A stretch of DNA of 7,091 nt, from the NCBI GenBank assembly GCA_009927255.1, contig RFNJ01000171.1, positions 1 through 7,091 of the forward strand. The letters are read 5' to 3'. The DNA comes from Pseudomonadota bacterium (lineage in GTDB: Bacteria > Pseudomonadota > Alphaproteobacteria > UBA2136 > UBA6156). A program made the position numbers and the translations under genes. Shown piece by piece: positions 5,614-7,091 of this stretch (the stretch's first letter is position 1; each line of letters opens with the position of its first letter). The notes beneath the pieces are model-generated. The model made no database searches, had not been told where the DNA came from, and saw nothing but the letters and a program-made list of their open reading frames with translations.

Positions 5614-6291
5614 ATGCTCCTCACCACCCCCACCGGCCATACGTTCTACGCCTACACCGCCCAACCAACTGGCCAACCCAAAGGCACCGTCATCATTCTG
5701 CACGAAGCCTTCGGCGTCACCCCGCACATCGAATGGGTCTGCCAGCAATATGCCCAGCTCGGCTACCTCGCCCTCGCCCCCGCACTCCTCAGCTGGGCCA
5801 CCGGCAACCCGCAAGGCGAAGTCCTCGCCCAAGACAAAGCAGGATTAGACCGTGGCCGCGACCTCATCTTGGCCACCAAGCCCGAACAAGTGGTGGAAAC
5901 CGTGGCCACCTGCGCCCAACACGCCGCAGGGCAGGGGCTCAAAGCGGCAGTGATCGGCTACTGCTGGGGCGGCAGCGTCGCCTACCTCACCGCCAGCCAG
6001 CTGCCGCAAATCGCCGCCTGCAGCGCCTACTACGGCGGCCGCCTGGCCGAAATCGTCAAATGGGGCCAACCCACATGCCCCCGCATCGTCCACTTGGCCA
6101 CCCAAGACCGCTACATCCCCCTCCAAGAAACCATCGCAGCCTTTAAACAGCACGACCCCCACTGCCCCGTCCACATCTACCAAGCCGACCACGGCTTCAA
6201 CCGCCACGACGGCAAAACCTACCACCAACCCTCCGCCGATTTAGCCCTCAGCCGCACCCTCGCTATCCTCACCCAAGCGTTCAACAGCTAA
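5614..6291 (+). CDS. Dienelactone hydrolase family protein
   Basis: Alpha/beta-hydrolase of the dienelactone hydrolase family, 225 residues, with no signal peptide. All catalytic elements are visible: the nucleophile elbow GYCWGG (Cys117), Asp165 in ATQDRYIPL, His193 in ADHGFN, and the HEAFGV segment (30-35) whose Glu31 corresponds to the Glu that controls the Cys in this family. YYGG follows at 139-142. Substrate is not predictable; most homologues are uncharacterised hydrolases rather than chlorocatechol-pathway enzymes, and no such pathway is visible here. The ATG at 5614 is 1 nt after the fabG stop, implying translational coupling; an ATG at 5599 overlapping fabG is also open. No strong Shine-Dalgarno is seen. 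It lies where acpP would usually follow fabG. Confidence 0.9.
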   Translation: MLLTTPTGHTFYAYTAQPTGQPKGTVIILHEAFGVTPHIEWVCQQYAQLGYLALAPALLSWATGNPQGEVLAQDKAGLDRGRDLILATKPEQVVETVATCAQHAAGQGLKAAVIGYCWGGSVAYLTASQLPQIAACSAYYGGRLAEIVKWGQPTCPRIVHLATQDRYIPLQETIAAFKQHDPHCPVHIYQADHGFNRHDGKTYHQPSADLALSRTLAILTQAFNS

Positions 6292-6330
6292 AAAACACCG
6301 CGCCCTCCGCCAAAAGGCAAGGGGCACGGT
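6290..6330. terminator. Bidirectional terminator between the hydrolase and ankyrin-like genes
   Basis: ACCGCGCCC (6297-6305) pairs with GGGCACGGT (6322-6330) around a loop that contains a smaller GCC-AAAA-GGC hairpin. On the minus strand the stem is continuous over 9 bp with one G-U wobble and is followed by six T (6295-6290). That direction is stronger and lies just after the stop of the minus-strand gene at 6336. On the plus strand there is one C-A mismatch and the tail is only TTTCGTT, so it is weaker. The A-tract overlaps the hydrolase stop codon. Confidence 0.75.
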
Positions 6331-6335
6331 TTCGT

Positions 6336-6719
6336 TCAAGGCTTCAGCAAATCCTGCAAGCAAGCCGCAGTCTTCGTATGGCCCATCTTTGTCGCTTGGT
6401 CCCAAGCGGTCTCTCCACAGGCATTCTGTTCATTCAGCAGTTCCAGCCGAAACTCAAGGGTTAGTGGCCCCAGAAGTTCGGTCAAAACCGCAATCGCCTC
6501 TTCTTGGTTTGGCTGGTGAGCCAAAATTGTAAGAATCGTTCGCCGCTCCGGCGCAGCCACAATCGCCGGTCGGCTCAACTCGCGGGCCAAATCTTTGGCC
6601 AGTGCAAAGTTCGGGTTGGATGTAAACAAAGCCACACCCAAACGTCTCGCATCAGTCATCGTCATCTCCATAGCATCCGCCCGCAGACGGGGTTCAGGCC
6701 AAAAGTCCAAGTTTTCCAA
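6336..6719 (-). CDS. Small hypothetical protein with degenerate ankyrin-like repeats
   Basis: Up to 127 residues from a TTG at 6719. The last 35 or so residues hold a good ankyrin-type unit: a G-E-T-A-W-D-Q-A segment, then K-M-G-H, ending in LQDLL. A weaker unit precedes it, RTILTILAHQ followed by AVLTELLG. Two repeats are too few to predict a partner; such proteins usually mediate protein binding. Starts: TTG 6719 has AGGAAGG a few bases upstream, while ATG 6659 (107 aa, MTDARRLGV) has GGAG six bases upstream and fits better with a promoter candidate at 6726-6754. The N-terminal 20 residues before that ATG are less protein-like. It lies antisense within the fab cluster, convergent with the hydrolase and divergent from acpP. 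There is no signal peptide or membrane segment. Confidence 0.65.
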   Translation of the reverse strand: MENLDFWPEPRLRADAMEMTMTDARRLGVALFTSNPNFALAKDLARELSRPAIVAAPERRTILTILAHQPNQEEAIAVLTELLGPLTLEFRLELLNEQNACGETAWDQATKMGHTKTAACLQDLLKP

Positions 6720-6725
6720 CGCCCC

Positions 6726-6754
6726 TTCCTATGTCGTATACCATCCTCTGTCAA
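6726..6754 (-). promoter_or_regulatory. Candidate promoter for the ankyrin-like gene
   Basis: A perfect TTGACA lies on the minus strand at 6754-6749. At 17 nt the -10 would be TAGGAA (6731-6726), which is poor. An extended -10 type TGGTATACG overlaps at 6743-6735 but lacks a partner -35. With the first pairing, transcription would start about at the TTG 6719, favouring translation from ATG 6659. Confidence 0.3.
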
Positions 6755-6760
6755 GCACCC

Positions 6761-6789
6761 TTGCCAGCCGCGCCAACATACGCTAACCA
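6761..6789 (+). promoter_or_regulatory. Candidate acpP promoter
   Basis: TTGCCA (6761-6766) is separated by 17 nt from TAACCA (6784-6789). The -35 is good and the -10 weak. acpP needs its own promoter because the upstream 6290-6730 is a terminator and an antisense gene. The call rests mainly on that need and on the spacing. Confidence 0.3.
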
Positions 6790-6826
6790 TACCCCCCGAA
6801 TTAAAAACTGATAAGGAGAATACCCC

Positions 6827-7063
6827 ATGAGCGACATCGCCGCCCGCGTCAAACAACTGGTCGTAGAAAATTTGGGCGTAGATGCCGCCAAAGTGGTGGA
6901 AGGCGCCAGCTTCGTGGATGATCTAGGCGCCGACAGCCTCGACACCGTCCAACTGGTCATGGCGATGGAAGACGAATTCAGCATCGAAATCCCCGACGCC
7001 GCCGCCGAAAAAATCACCACCGTCAAAGCGGCGATCGACTACGTCACCCAAGCGGTTAAATAA
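6827..7063 (+). CDS. acpP: Acyl carrier protein
   Basis: Small acidic carrier on which fatty acyl chains are built; also supplies acyl groups for phospholipid and lipid A synthesis. The 78 residues match the family length. The phosphopantetheine site is Ser37 in GADSLDTVQLVMAMEDEF, followed by the recognition helix and IEIPDAAAEKITTV. AAGGAG at 6813-6818 lies 8 nt before the ATG, a strong site fitting an abundant protein. FabD and FabG encoded upstream act on this carrier. In most proteobacteria acpP follows fabG and precedes fabF; here 1.2 kb with two other genes intervenes, and only 28 nt remain after the stop, so fabF cannot be confirmed. Confidence 0.97.
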   Translation: MSDIAARVKQLVVENLGVDAAKVVEGASFVDDLGADSLDTVQLVMAMEDEFSIEIPDAAAEKITTVKAAIDYVTQAVK

Positions 7064-7091
7064 GCAGTTTAAGCAGCAATCCCAATCATAT

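Noticed and set aside
5049..5633. 194-residue minus-strand frame
   Set aside because: Antisense shadow of fabG, very rich in Gly, Asp and Val, with no ribosome site seen and no motif.
1..7091. CRISPR array, tRNA, rRNA, insertion sequence or defence system
   Set aside because: No spaced identical repeats, cloverleaf sequence, transposase motifs or terminal inverted repeats were seen; the short tandem repeats have periods 8 and 9 with no spacers.

Overview
The window is a compact stretch of bacterial chromosome holding core genes. The gene order points to an alphaproteobacterium: a ribosomal block rpsF-rpsR-rplI runs towards dnaB on one strand, a fatty-acid cluster fabD-fabG...acpP runs divergently on the other, and a DUF465/YdcH-type small protein lies nearby. 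Genus cannot be read from the window. GC is moderately high, and the + strand looks C-rich over G in most places whichever strand is coding.

Left half, minus strand, read right to left: rpsF (S6), rpsR (S18, unusually long at both ends) and rplI (L9) form an operon with 23-27 nt gaps and clear Shine-Dalgarno sites, closed by a near-perfect intrinsic terminator at 2321-2346. Next comes a small DUF465-like gene with a promoter candidate and its own terminator (1876-1913). A G-rich leader then leads into dnaB (replicative helicase), whose stop codon lies inside a degenerate 8-bp-period array. Beyond dnaB, 1-268 has an AT-rich minus-strand promoter candidate and perhaps the first codons of the next gene at the window edge.

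Right half, plus strand: fabD, fabG and a dienelactone-hydrolase-family gene are closely spaced. A convergent minus-strand gene with degenerate ankyrin-like repeats follows, sharing a bidirectional terminator with the hydrolase. acpP then restarts on the plus strand with its own leader. FabD loads malonyl onto the AcpP phosphopantetheine arm and FabG reduces the beta-ketoacyl-ACP, so these three belong to one pathway; the hydrolase and ankyrin gene interrupt the usual fabG-acpP adjacency. The window ends 28 nt after acpP, before any fabF could be seen.

I see no CRISPR, tRNA, rRNA, insertion sequence, prophage or defence system. The points worth following up are the interrupted fab cluster with an antisense gene, the long S18, the period-8 array at the dnaB stop, the G-rich and TTATCC-containing dnaB leader, and the glutamine-rich FabD.
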